Positions 17,493 through 25,655 of a stretch of DNA of 64,000 bases are shown in pieces; within the stretch, counting starts at the first letter, position 1, and each line of letters starts with the position of its first letter. The stretch is taken from contig NZ_JAEHFJ010000003.1 in NCBI RefSeq assembly GCF_016406085.1, positions 560,288-624,287 on the forward strand, given 5' to 3'. This DNA comes from Aureibaculum flavum. Its GTDB lineage: Bacteria > Bacteroidota > Bacteroidia > Flavobacteriales > Flavobacteriaceae. The translations under genes were made by a program, and so were the position numbers. The notes under the pieces were generated by a model, which worked only from the letters and a program-made list of their open reading frames with translations, was not told the DNA's origin and made no database searches.

Positions 17493-17517
17493 GTTTTATA
17501 AAGTTTGCTTATAAAAC
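17493..17517. repeat. Hairpin overlapping the yicC stop codon
   Basis: GTTTTATAA (17493-17501) pairs with TTATAAAAC (17509-17517) around a 7-base loop. The yicC stop codon is inside one arm. There is no T run behind it on the minus strand, so it is not a classical terminator; it might protect the 3' end or attenuate readthrough into gmk. Confidence 0.4.
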
Positions 17518-18366
17518 ATTTAGTAACTGTTCCTTTATTTTTTCTAATTCATCCTTCATTTGTACCACAACTTTTTGCATTGGAGCAAAATTAGATTTTG
17601 AACCTGTTGTGTTTATTTCTCTACCAATTTCTTGGCAAATAAAACCCAGCTTTTTACCATTAGATTCTTCACTAAGTAATGCTTGTAAAAAATAATCTAA
17701 GTGATTTTTTAAACGAACTTTTTCTTCTGTGATATCTAATTTTTCTAGATAATAAATTAGTTCTTGTTCAAACCTGTTTTCATCTACATTTTGCACTAAA
17801 TCAGACACTGCTTTTTCAATACGTTCGCGAACTTGAGCCAAGCGTTGAATATCTAAATCAACAACTTCGGTAGATAATTTTTGAATGTTTTTTATTCGTG
17901 TAGTAAAATCATGAGCTAAAACAGCTCCTTCATCAGCTCTATAAATCAATACTTCATCAATGGCTTCATCAATCGTTTTTTCAATCTCTGTCCACTCTGT
18001 TTCATCAAACTCTTCACGGTTCGTTTTTAAGACATCGGGTAATCTCATAGCTATTTCTAATAAACTTTCAGAAGCCACTTCTGTAACACTTCTTAATTGG
18101 TCTATATAGCTGTTGACAACTTCTTGATTAATTGTTGAGGTGGTTTCGCTACCCGTACTTTCAATATAAATTGAAAAATCTACTTTACCTCTAAATAATT
18201 GTTGTGAAAGTTTACTTCTAATTTCGAGTTCTTTTTCTCGGTACATCGACGGAACTCTAACGTTTAAATCTAAGTTTTTGCTATTTAACGTTTTAATTTC
18301 AACGGTTACTTTTTTTTGAGATAGTTCAGTTACGGCTTTACCGTATCCTGTCATAGATTGTATCAT
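17509..18366 (-). CDS. yicC: YicC family endoribonuclease
   Basis: 285 residues with the YicC N-terminal signature MIQSMTGYGKA and a C-terminal DUF1732-type end (CQEIGREINTTGSKSNFAP, in which EIxREINTxxSK is conserved). E. coli YicC is an endoribonuclease that helps degrade small RNAs such as RyhB. The reading frame extends eight codons further upstream to 18390, but the family's N-terminus and the position of a -7 box place the start at 18366. It precedes gmk and nadD on the same strand. Confidence 0.92.
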   Translation of the reverse strand: MIQSMTGYGKAVTELSQKKVTVEIKTLNSKNLDLNVRVPSMYREKELEIRSKLSQQLFRGKVDFSIYIESTGSETTSTINQEVVNSYIDQLRSVTEVASESLLEIAMRLPDVLKTNREEFDETEWTEIEKTIDEAIDEVLIYRADEGAVLAHDFTTRIKNIQKLSTEVVDLDIQRLAQVRERIEKAVSDLVQNVDENRFEQELIYYLEKLDITEEKVRLKNHLDYFLQALLSEESNGKKLGFICQEIGREINTTGSKSNFAPMQKVVVQMKDELEKIKEQLLNVL

Positions 18367-18387
18367 ATAATATGGGTAAGTTTCACG

Positions 18388-18395
18388 CAAATTTA
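18388..18395 (-). promoter_or_regulatory. Putative -7 box for yicC
   Basis: On the minus strand TAAATTTG fits TAnnTTTG and lies 21 bases before the ATG chosen for yicC. It supports 18366 over the upstream ATG at 18390, which would overlap the box. No good -33 TTG is seen. Confidence 0.4.
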
Positions 18396-18417
18396 CGCAA
18401 AATATGTTAACAGGCTT

Positions 18418-19320
18418 CTATTGTTTAGCTCTGTTAACTGAGGTTACCATATAAACTCCCACAAAAATTAAAAGGGTTGCTAAAATTTTAACGCTGCTTA
18501 GTGTATCACTTTTAGTAAGAAGAGCGTAAGCAGTTGCTATTACAGGTTGTAAATAAACAAATGCACTTAATGTTGTGGGTTTAAGTTTTGTTAATGCAAA
18601 TAGGTTTATCAAATAAGCAAAGAAAGTGGTAAAAACAATTACAAAACCAATATTGTAATAGATTGATGTTGGAATACTATTCCATTGTATGTCTATCACT
18701 TCGCTAATTCCGAAAGGAATAACTAAGAGAAGACCAAAGAGATATAGCCATTTTATAAAAGTTAAAGGATTATATTTGACGGTGAGTTTTTTAACAATTA
18801 TTAGATATAAACCGTATGAAGATGCGTTTATAAAAATGAAAAGATTACCTAAAATTGGATGATCACCAGGTACAGCACTTTTACCATAAACTATTAAAAT
18901 AATTGCACCCGTTAAACCTATTAGAATACCAACAACTTTTGGAATAGTTATTTTTTCTTTCAAAATAATTGCTGAAAGTAGTAATACTATAATGGGGGTA
19001 GAAACCATGATAGCTGAGGCATTTATTGGACTAGTCATACTTAAACCTTTAAAAAAGGCAAGCATATTGATACAGACTCCAAATAGTGCTGCCAAAAATA
19101 TTCTCAAAAAATCAGCCTTATCTATTCTTTCACTGGTGGTGAAAAGACTTAAAATCCAAAATAGTATTGTAGCACCTAATACGCGTATTACAATAAAACC
19201 AAATGGTTTTATGTACATTGGCATAACATCTTTTGCTACTGTATAATTTATACCATAAATTAGAGCAACAATAAAAGCGGCAATATAAGCTCTTGTTTTA
19301 TTATGCATAACTTCATTCAA
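18418..19320 (-). CDS. DMT superfamily EamA-type exporter
   Basis: 300 residues with ten membrane helices in two five-helix halves, the EamA pattern. The N-half has YGINYTVAKDVMP and the C-half has PTTLSAFVYLQPVIATAYALL, the classic second-repeat motif. Members export amino acids or metabolites or have unknown cargo. The gene lies between the sodA terminator and yicC, so it is probably a single-gene unit. Confidence 0.88.
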   Translation of the reverse strand: MNEVMHNKTRAYIAAFIVALIYGINYTVAKDVMPMYIKPFGFIVIRVLGATILFWILSLFTTSERIDKADFLRIFLAALFGVCINMLAFFKGLSMTSPINASAIMVSTPIIVLLLSAIILKEKITIPKVVGILIGLTGAIILIVYGKSAVPGDHPILGNLFIFINASSYGLYLIIVKKLTVKYNPLTFIKWLYLFGLLLVIPFGISEVIDIQWNSIPTSIYYNIGFVIVFTTFFAYLINLFALTKLKPTTLSAFVYLQPVIATAYALLTKSDTLSSVKILATLLIFVGVYMVTSVNRAKQ

Positions 19321-19325
19321 AAAAG

Positions 19326-19364
19326 AAAAAGTAACGATTTGAATTTCTCAAATCATTACTTTTT
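19326..19364 (-). terminator. Rho-independent terminator of sodA
   Basis: AAAAAGTAA-C-GATTTGA (19326-19342), a 5-base loop and TCAAATC-A-TTACTTTTT (19348-19364) make a long stem with one mismatch. On the minus strand a T-rich run follows. It sits 30 bases after the sodA stop and just before the exporter start. Confidence 0.8.
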
Positions 19365-19393
19365 AATACAATTTATTTATTTTTATTTACTAA

Positions 19394-20002
19394 TTATTTA
19401 GACGCATCGTAACGTTTTTCAACTTCATTCCAGTTGATTACATTAAAAAATGCGTTAATATAGTCAGGTCTTCTGTTTTGATAATTTAAATAATAAGCAT
19501 GTTCCCAAACATCAATACCTAAAATAGGGGTACCACCACAACTTACATCTGGCATCAATGGGTTATCTTGATTTGGTGTTGAACAGATTTCAACCTTACC
19601 ACCTTTGTGAACACACAACCAAGCCCATCCTGAACCAAAACGCGTTGCAGCAGCTTTTGCAAAAGCATCTTTAAATGCATCAACAGTTCCGTACGCAGAT
19701 TCAATAGCTTCTTTTAAAGGACCTGATAAACGACCTTTACCTTCAGGATTCATAACCTCCCAGTATAAACTATGGTTATAGAAACCGCCACCATTATTTC
19801 TAACAGCTGCATTGCTCATGTCTAAATTTGTTAAAATATCTTCAATAGATTTTCCGTCTAAGTCAGTGCCTTTTATTGCATTGTTTAGATTATTTGTATA
19901 CCCTGCATGATGCTTCGTGTAATGTATTTCCATTGTACGTGCATCAATATTAGGTTCTAACGCGTCATAAGCGTAAGGTAATTTAGGTAATTCAAAAGCC
20001 AT
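19394..20002 (-). CDS. sodA: Superoxide dismutase (Fe/Mn)
   Basis: Dismutates superoxide to peroxide and oxygen. From [17 protein letters not shown] the protein is 202 residues, the family norm. Metal ligands are in [24 protein letters not shown] (His), and [13 protein letters not shown] (Asp and His). The reading frame extends 33 codons upstream to 20101, but those residues are unlike the family, and a hairpin and -7 box lie there, so 20002 is the start. [10 protein letters not shown] and the C-terminal [18 protein letters not shown] fit either metal; Fe versus Mn is not decided. Confidence 0.95.
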   Translation of the reverse strand: MAFELPKLPYAYDALEPNIDARTMEIHYTKHHAGYTNNLNNAIKGTDLDGKSIEDILTNLDMSNAAVRNNGGGFYNHSLYWEVMNPEGKGRLSGPLKEAIESAYGTVDAFKDAFAKAAATRFGSGWAWLCVHKGGKVEICSTPNQDNPLMPDVSCGGTPILGIDVWEHAYYLNYQNRRPDYINAFFNVINWNEVEKRYDASK

Positions 20003-20037
20003 GATTTTATATTTTTTTATGATTAAACTTTTTTTGT

Positions 20038-20055
20038 GAATTGAATTTTCAATTC
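20038..20055. promoter_or_regulatory. Dyad in the sodA leader
   Basis: GAATTGAA, a TT spacer and TTCAATTC form a perfect 8-base inverted repeat located between the putative -7 box (20063-20070) and the sodA start codon. At this place, roughly at the transcription start, it could be an operator or a 5' mRNA hairpin. Which one cannot be told. Confidence 0.45.
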
Positions 20056-20062
20056 TGAATTC

Positions 20063-20070
20063 CAAATATA
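20063..20070 (-). promoter_or_regulatory. Putative -7 box for sodA
   Basis: TATATTTG on the minus strand fits TAnnTTTG; it predicts a leader of about 50 bases. The nearest TTG upstream is 28 bases away, longer than the usual spacing. Confidence 0.4.
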
Positions 20071-20146
20071 AAAATTTTGAGACTAATAATCGGGTGAACA
20101 AGATAGAATGTTCTTATCGGGCAATAAATTAAGATTATGTTCACAT

Positions 20147-21418
20147 TTACTTAATTCTTAATTGCTGAAGTGCATTGTTAACTATGTTATGTGTAATTTG
20201 CTTATTATTTAAAGTTTTAATTAGTGTCTTTTTCTCTTCTTTGGTTGCTTCTAATTGATTTAGAATATTGTTTAAATGCATTTTCATATGCCCTTGTTGT
20301 ATGCCAGTAGTGGTTAAGGCTTTTAGTGCTGCAAAATTTTGAGCGAGTCCGGCTACAGCAACAATCATCATTAATTCTTTGGCAGAAGGGTTTTGTAATA
20401 AATTTAAAGATAATTTTGATATTGGATGTAAGGTGGTTAAACCACCAACCGTACCCAATGCTAATGGTATTTCTATCCAAAATTTAAAAATACCATTATC
20501 AATTGAGCAATTACTTAAGCTTTTATACTTCCCACTTTTCGCGGCATAAGCATGCACACCTGCCTCAACGGCTCTAAAGTCATTTCCGGTAGCAATAACA
20601 ACAGCATCAATACCGTTCATTATTCCTTTATTATGTGTAACAGCTCTATGAGGTTCAACATGAGCAATTTGCACGGCTTGATAGAATTTATTGGCGAACT
20701 CCACCCCGTTTTCACCTAAATCGTCTATGTTACAGCTGACTTCCGCTTTTACTAAACAGTCTGGAATATAATTTGACAAAATGCTCATAACGATTTCTAC
20801 GTCATCTTTTCTGAACGTATTGGCAATGGTTTCTAAGCAAGAATTAATAAAATTGGCTCCCATACTATCTTTTGTTTCAAAAGTAACATGGAGTTGGTAA
20901 TAATTATCTAAATCAGATGTTTTATCTCTAAGTTCAATATCTAAAATTCCACCGCCACGTTTTCGCATGTTTTTTGTGATGGATTCCGTAGCTTTTAACA
21001 ATGTTGGTTTTATTGAATTGAAATATGTTTCTAAATTTAAATACGCACCAGCATACATAAAATGAACTTGACCAATTTTCGTAGTTGATAATACTTCAGC
21101 TTTAAAACCTCCTCTTTTACTCCAAAATTTTGCTACTAAAGATGCAGCTGCTACTACCGAACTTTCTTCAATTGCCATGGGAAGAACATAGGCATTATCA
21201 TTTATTATAAAGTTTGGTGCTATTGCGAAGGGTAAATAGAAATTAGATATTGAGTTTTCAATAAACTCATCATGAAGTTGTTGAAGTTTAGTGTTACTAT
21301 TTAAATATTGATTTAAAATAGGTTTTGACTCTGGATAGTCAGATAAAAAATTTTTTATAAGCCAGGTTGTTTTTTCTTCTTTAGTAAGTTTAGAAAATCC
21401 CGTAATGGTCTTAGACAT
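20147..21418 (-). CDS. mvaA: Hydroxymethylglutaryl-CoA reductase, class II
   Basis: Reduces (or oxidises) between HMG-CoA and mevalonate. 423 residues, soluble, the class II size. Catalytic positions can be placed: Glu84 or Glu85 in MAIEESSVVAAAS, Lys264 in THNKGIMNG, Asp280 in ATGNDFRAVEAG, and His377 in GIQQGHMKMHL. Flavobacteriaceae make isoprenoids by the mevalonate route, so a biosynthetic role is more likely than mevalonate degradation; that is inferred. No other mevalonate gene is adjacent. A well-formed promoter precedes it, divergent from the peptide transporter genes. Confidence 0.92.
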   Translation of the reverse strand: MSKTITGFSKLTKEEKTTWLIKNFLSDYPESKPILNQYLNSNTKLQQLHDEFIENSISNFYLPFAIAPNFIINDNAYVLPMAIEESSVVAAASLVAKFWSKRGGFKAEVLSTTKIGQVHFMYAGAYLNLETYFNSIKPTLLKATESITKNMRKRGGGILDIELRDKTSDLDNYYQLHVTFETKDSMGANFINSCLETIANTFRKDDVEIVMSILSNYIPDCLVKAEVSCNIDDLGENGVEFANKFYQAVQIAHVEPHRAVTHNKGIMNGIDAVVIATGNDFRAVEAGVHAYAAKSGKYKSLSNCSIDNGIFKFWIEIPLALGTVGGLTTLHPISKLSLNLLQNPSAKELMMIVAVAGLAQNFAALKALTTTGIQQGHMKMHLNNILNQLEATKEEKKTLIKTLNNKQITHNIVNNALQQLRIK

Positions 21419-21456
21419 CTATAAATTGCATTTAGTTCTGTGGTAAAGATACTATT

Positions 21457-21486
21457 CAAACTTAAATTATCAGTTTTTTACACCAA
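21457..21486 (-). promoter_or_regulatory. Promoter of mvaA
   Basis: On the minus strand TTG (21484-21486), a 19-base spacer and TAAGTTTG (21457-21464) match the flavobacterial TTG-N17-23-TAnnTTTG consensus exactly. It is the best promoter in the window, 38 bases before the start codon. Confidence 0.65.
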
Positions 21487-21565
21487 TTTTCGCCGAAATT
21501 TGCGTAAACTTGAAACACTTTTGAAAAATCACTTTTTTATAAATTTTATAATAAACCCATAGCTT

Positions 21566-23101
21566 ATGTCAGATATTTCCAATGAACCCTTTGAAAAACA
21601 AACTTTAGGACACCCAACAGGGCTATTTTATTTATTTTTTGCCGAATTATGGGAACGTTTTAGTTTCTACGGAATGAGAGCATTGTTAATGCTCTACATG
21701 ACAAAGGAAATTTTTAAAGCACTTTCAGAGAAAGATATTGCAGCGGCGGCTGTTTATGCATCTTATGGTTCATTAGTTTATGCTTCTACCGTTATTGGCG
21801 GTAGGGTTTCTGACAAAATATTAGGCATGCGAAGTTCTATTTTTTTAGGTGGAATTTTAATGTCAATTGGGCATTTTGTATTGGCCATTGAAAACGATGT
21901 TGCGTTCTTTTTAGCTTTAGCGTTTATTGTTGTTGGTAATGGATTTTTTAAGCCAAATATTTCAACTTTTGTTGGGTCTTTATATAAGGATGGAGATAGA
22001 AGAAAAGATTCAGGATTCACTATTTTTTATATGGGAATAAATATTGGTGGTTTTGCAGCACCTTTAATTTGTGGATGGTTAGCCGTTGAATATGGTTGGC
22101 ATTATGGATTTGGACTTGCCGGTATAGGGATGCTAACAGGTTTAGTTTTCTTTTGGAGTGGTATAAAAAAGAATGTTTTTGGAGATAAAGGTATGCCGCC
22201 GAGTAAAGAGGCTTATGAAAAAACTATACTAAGTATTCCTCAGAAAATATTTGTACCAATTGTTGCTGTGTTATTTGTTCCTGTAATAGCTTCATTATTG
22301 GCGTCTTATCAGTCTCTTGGGGTTAAGGGGTCATTTTTAGGAGATAAGAATTATGTAAATATTCTTTTCTATTTAATTGGAATTGGTGTTGTTGTTTTCT
22401 TAGCAAAAATAATTTTTGAGTCAAAACCTGAAGAACGAAAAAAGTTGTTTATGGCTGTCTTAATTACGTTTTTTATGACTTTATTTTGGGGCTTTCATGA
22501 GTTGTCAGGTAGTGTAATTACTTTGTTTGCTGATAGAAATGTTAATTTAGATGGTATTATGAATGCCAGTCAAACAAATTCACTGAACTCCTTGGTTATT
22601 ATCTTGTTGTCAATACCTATATCATTACTTTGGGCTTATTTATCTAAACGAAATTTAAACCCAAGAACACCCTACAAATTTGGATTAGGTCTTGTTTTGG
22701 CAGGGGTAAGCTTTTATATTTTATCATTAAGTGAAGGAAGTGCAGATGAAAATGGAATGGTTCCTTTTGCTTATCTTTTTATTATGTATTTTATTCTGTC
22801 AATAGGAGAGTTGTTTATGTCTCCAGTAGGATTGTCTAAAATAACTGACTTATCACCAAAAAGAATTGTAGCATTTATGATGGGGATTTGGTTTTTGTCA
22901 TCAGCTTATGCGTTTCAAATAGTAGGTTTTATATCTAAGCAACTTGCTATTGAAAGTACTGACGTTAACGTAGGTGGTTTAGAAACATTAAGCGTTTATA
23001 CAGATGGATTTGCATTAATTTCTCAATATGCTCTTGGTGCAGGCGTAGTTGTATTACTTTTTTCTCCATTAATGAAGAAATTAATGGGTAATGTGCATTA
23101 A
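21566..23101 (+). CDS. Proton-dependent oligopeptide transporter (POT/PTR family)
   Basis: 511 residues with about fourteen membrane helices. The ExxER-type motif ELWERFSFYGMRALL (about residues 27-41), the PTR2 signature GNGFFKPNISTFVG (about 123-136) and FYMGINIGGFAAPLICG are diagnostic. It imports di- and tripeptides with protons across the inner membrane. A second POT gene follows 45 bases later on the same strand. The C-terminus SIGELFMSPVGLSKITDLSP matches the family. Confidence 0.93.
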   Translation: MSDISNEPFEKQTLGHPTGLFYLFFAELWERFSFYGMRALLMLYMTKEIFKALSEKDIAAAAVYASYGSLVYASTVIGGRVSDKILGMRSSIFLGGILMSIGHFVLAIENDVAFFLALAFIVVGNGFFKPNISTFVGSLYKDGDRRKDSGFTIFYMGINIGGFAAPLICGWLAVEYGWHYGFGLAGIGMLTGLVFFWSGIKKNVFGDKGMPPSKEAYEKTILSIPQKIFVPIVAVLFVPVIASLLASYQSLGVKGSFLGDKNYVNILFYLIGIGVVVFLAKIIFESKPEERKKLFMAVLITFFMTLFWGFHELSGSVITLFADRNVNLDGIMNASQTNSLNSLVIILLSIPISLLWAYLSKRNLNPRTPYKFGLGLVLAGVSFYILSLSEGSADENGMVPFAYLFIMYFILSIGELFMSPVGLSKITDLSPKRIVAFMMGIWFLSSAYAFQIVGFISKQLAIESTDVNVGGLETLSVYTDGFALISQYALGAGVVVLLFSPLMKKLMGNVH

Positions 23102-23120
23102 CAATAAAAAGAATTTCCTT

Positions 23121-23128
23121 TATTTTTG
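23121..23128 (+). promoter_or_regulatory. Putative -7 box for the second POT gene
   Basis: TATTTTTG lies 18 bases before the second transporter's start, within the 45-base gap between the pair. If used, the two transporters can be expressed separately. The -33 element is not recognisable. Confidence 0.4.
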
Positions 23129-23146
23129 TATTAAAATAATACTACC

Positions 23147-24931
23147 ATGAACACCGATATTGAAAACCTATTTAAAGACAAAGTTATTGGCCAACCGGCT
23201 GGACTATTTGTAATATTTTTTACAGAAATGTGGGAACGTTTTTCTTTCTATGGTATGAAAATATTATTGATATTATTTTTAACGGCTCCTTTATTAAGTG
23301 ACCATCCTGGATGGGAATGGTCAAGAGAAAATTCACTATCACTAATAGGAACTTACGCATCATTATTATACTTAACTCCAATTCTTGGAGGATGGATAGC
23401 AGATAAAATAACTGGTTACAAATGGGCAGTAATTATTGGCTGTTTTATTATGATGCTTGGTCATGCTTTTATGGTTTTTGAGACCACTTGGTCATTATAT
23501 TTGGGTTTAGCCTTGTTAGTCATTGGTACTGGTTTTTTTAAGCCAAATATGACTTCAATGATATCTGAAATGTATAAAGGAAAGGAATCCAAAAAAGATG
23601 GAGCTTATACAATATATTACATGGGTGTAAACGCTGGTGCATTCTTTGGAATGATGTTATGTGGGTATTTAGCTGAGAACCTTGGCTGGAGTTATGGATT
23701 TGGATTGGCGGGAATTTTTATGCTGGGTGGGCTAATACAATTTTGGTTAGCCAAAGATTTGTTTGGGATGATAGGTGAACGACCTTCAAAAATTCATGAA
23801 GTTGAATTGCCTCAAAATATTAATGAAGAAAGTCCAAAGGAACATGATTTAACTGAGGTTGTAGAAAAGTTGAATCCTTTTACTTTAATAGATAAAATAT
23901 TGATTATTTTGTCTACAATTGGGGGAGTTCTTTATCTGTTCAATGACCCCATGTCAAAAATCGGAAATATCAATTTACTAAACTTTAATGTAGGTAGTTT
24001 AGATGGCTCTAATTTCACTATTATATTTGCTCTAGTATTATTTTTATATTTAATCATTACTCGAATTTTAAGATACAATCCAATTGTAAGAGACAAAATT
24101 ATTGCAGTTTCAATTTTTGGAATTTTTACGGTATTTTTCTTTGCCGCTTTTGAGCAGTCTTTAGGATCTATGACATTATTTGCTAGAGATTACACCGATA
24201 GAGTCTTAGTAGGTTCAGCTGCAACCATATTTAAAGTCATTGATACAATTCTTACTATTGTACCTTTAGCTATTATCACTTGGGTATTGTATTTATTATT
24301 TAAAAAAACATTTTCGAAAATTCCATATTCCAATATAATTTTAGGTCTCACTTTTGCATTTCTTTGGTATGTTGTTTATTATAAAGTTAGTAATGAATTT
24401 AGTAAAGATGTAACTGAAGTTGGAGCTTCTTGGTTTGGAATTTTGAATTCATTTTTTATAATAACTTTAGCTCCTCTTTTTTCAAAATGGTGGGAAAGTA
24501 AATACAACCCGAGTGTCGCAATGAAATATGGAATTGGACTGGTTTTACTTGGTTTAGGATTTGGTATTTTAGTGTTTGGTACCATGGGAATCCCACAAGG
24601 TGCCAAAACAGCATCAGTAAGCATGGTGTTTTTAATCTTAGCGTTCTTATTCCATACTATGGGTGAACTTTGTATCTCACCAGTAGGTCTTTCTTATTTG
24701 AGTAAATTGGTTCCAGGACGTATGATTGGATTTATGTTTGGTATCTGGTACTTAGCGATTGCAATTGGTAATAAAGCAGCTGGTTCAATGGGAGGAATGA
24801 TTGATAAAATAACAGCAGAATATTCATTAAGTACATTCTTTTTAATATTTACACTCATCCCTGTCGGAATAGGTCTCATTTCAATGCTATTAAACCCGGT
24901 GCTTAAAAAATTAATGCACGGAGTCAAATAA
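23147..24931 (+). CDS. Proton-dependent oligopeptide transporter (POT/PTR family), second copy
   Basis: 594 residues, about 80 longer than its neighbour; much of the extra length is in a central charged segment (about 217-245, ELPQNINEESPKEHD) and additional helices. ETMWERFSFYGMKILL-like (TEMWERFSFYGMK), GTGFFKPNMTSMISEMY and YYMGVNAGAFFGMMLCG mark it as POT. The C-terminus keeps GELCISPVGLSYLSKLVPGR. It is clearly related to but well diverged from the gene upstream, so this is an old tandem pair, not a recent duplication. Peptide import is a family-level assignment. Confidence 0.92.
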   Translation: MNTDIENLFKDKVIGQPAGLFVIFFTEMWERFSFYGMKILLILFLTAPLLSDHPGWEWSRENSLSLIGTYASLLYLTPILGGWIADKITGYKWAVIIGCFIMMLGHAFMVFETTWSLYLGLALLVIGTGFFKPNMTSMISEMYKGKESKKDGAYTIYYMGVNAGAFFGMMLCGYLAENLGWSYGFGLAGIFMLGGLIQFWLAKDLFGMIGERPSKIHEVELPQNINEESPKEHDLTEVVEKLNPFTLIDKILIILSTIGGVLYLFNDPMSKIGNINLLNFNVGSLDGSNFTIIFALVLFLYLIITRILRYNPIVRDKIIAVSIFGIFTVFFFAAFEQSLGSMTLFARDYTDRVLVGSAATIFKVIDTILTIVPLAIITWVLYLLFKKTFSKIPYSNIILGLTFAFLWYVVYYKVSNEFSKDVTEVGASWFGILNSFFIITLAPLFSKWWESKYNPSVAMKYGIGLVLLGLGFGILVFGTMGIPQGAKTASVSMVFLILAFLFHTMGELCISPVGLSYLSKLVPGRMIGFMFGIWYLAIAIGNKAAGSMGGMIDKITAEYSLSTFFLIFTLIPVGIGLISMLLNPVLKKLMHGVK

Positions 24932-25008
24932 AATAAACACTTGAATACATCGTTTTGTAATTTAGGCATATTATTTGCGTCTTATTTATCAAAATATAAA
25001 ATATTAGC

Positions 25009-25563
25009 ATGAAAAAATTTGTATTACTATTAGCAGTTTTAGCTTACTCTTTTAATGGAATAGCACAAGAGAAAGGTGAAATTAATTGGATGACTATTGA
25101 AGAAGCTGTTGCCGCTCAAGAAAAAGAACCACGTAAAATTATGATGGATATGTACACTACTTGGTGCGGTCCTTGTAAAATGTTAGATAAGAATACGTTT
25201 CAAAATAAAGATGTTGCCACTTATGTTAATGAAAACTATTATGCTGTAAAATTTAATGCTGAAGGAGGTGAAACAATTAATTTTAAAGATAAAGAATACG
25301 GAAATCCCGCATACAATGCCTCTAAAAAAGGAAGAAATAGTCAACATCAATTTGCACAGCATTTAAGAGTGCAAGCCTATCCAACAATAGTTTTTTTAGA
25401 TGAAAAAGCAGAGTTATTAGCTCCAGTTACGGGTTATCACGCACCAAATCAGTTAGAAATTTTCTTAAAATTGTTTGCCACTGATAAACATAAAGATGTA
25501 ACTACAAAAGAGCAGTGGGAAGCTTATCAAAAAGACTTTAACGCTGAGTTTAAGGTAGAATAA
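25009..25563 (+). CDS. Exported thioredoxin-fold protein
   Basis: 184 residues with a Sec signal peptide (MKKFVLLLAVLAYSFNGIAQ, cleavage near residue 20). The redox motif WCGPC is at about residues 52-56 in MYTTWCGPCKMLDKNTF, and the cis-proline loop is QAYPTIVFL. An insertion of about 30 residues (YGNPAYNASKKGRNSQHQ) separates the two. It is likely a periplasmic disulfide reductase or oxidase; the partner is unknown. It lies downstream of the POT genes with a 77-base gap. Confidence 0.88.
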   Translation: MKKFVLLLAVLAYSFNGIAQEKGEINWMTIEEAVAAQEKEPRKIMMDMYTTWCGPCKMLDKNTFQNKDVATYVNENYYAVKFNAEGGETINFKDKEYGNPAYNASKKGRNSQHQFAQHLRVQAYPTIVFLDEKAELLAPVTGYHAPNQLEIFLKLFATDKHKDVTTKEQWEAYQKDFNAEFKVE

Positions 25564-25655
25564 ACGTTATACTTAATGCTTCAATAAGGGAAGGGAACTT
25601 ACTACACATTTATCCCAAAAAATTGACTTACTTTGCAACACCTTAAAAATCTGTT

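Noticed and set aside
20003-20101. Upstream extension of the sodA frame by 33 codons
   Set aside because: The residues are Lys/Ile-rich and unlike the family, and a -7 box and a dyad lie inside the stretch, so the internal ATG is the true start.
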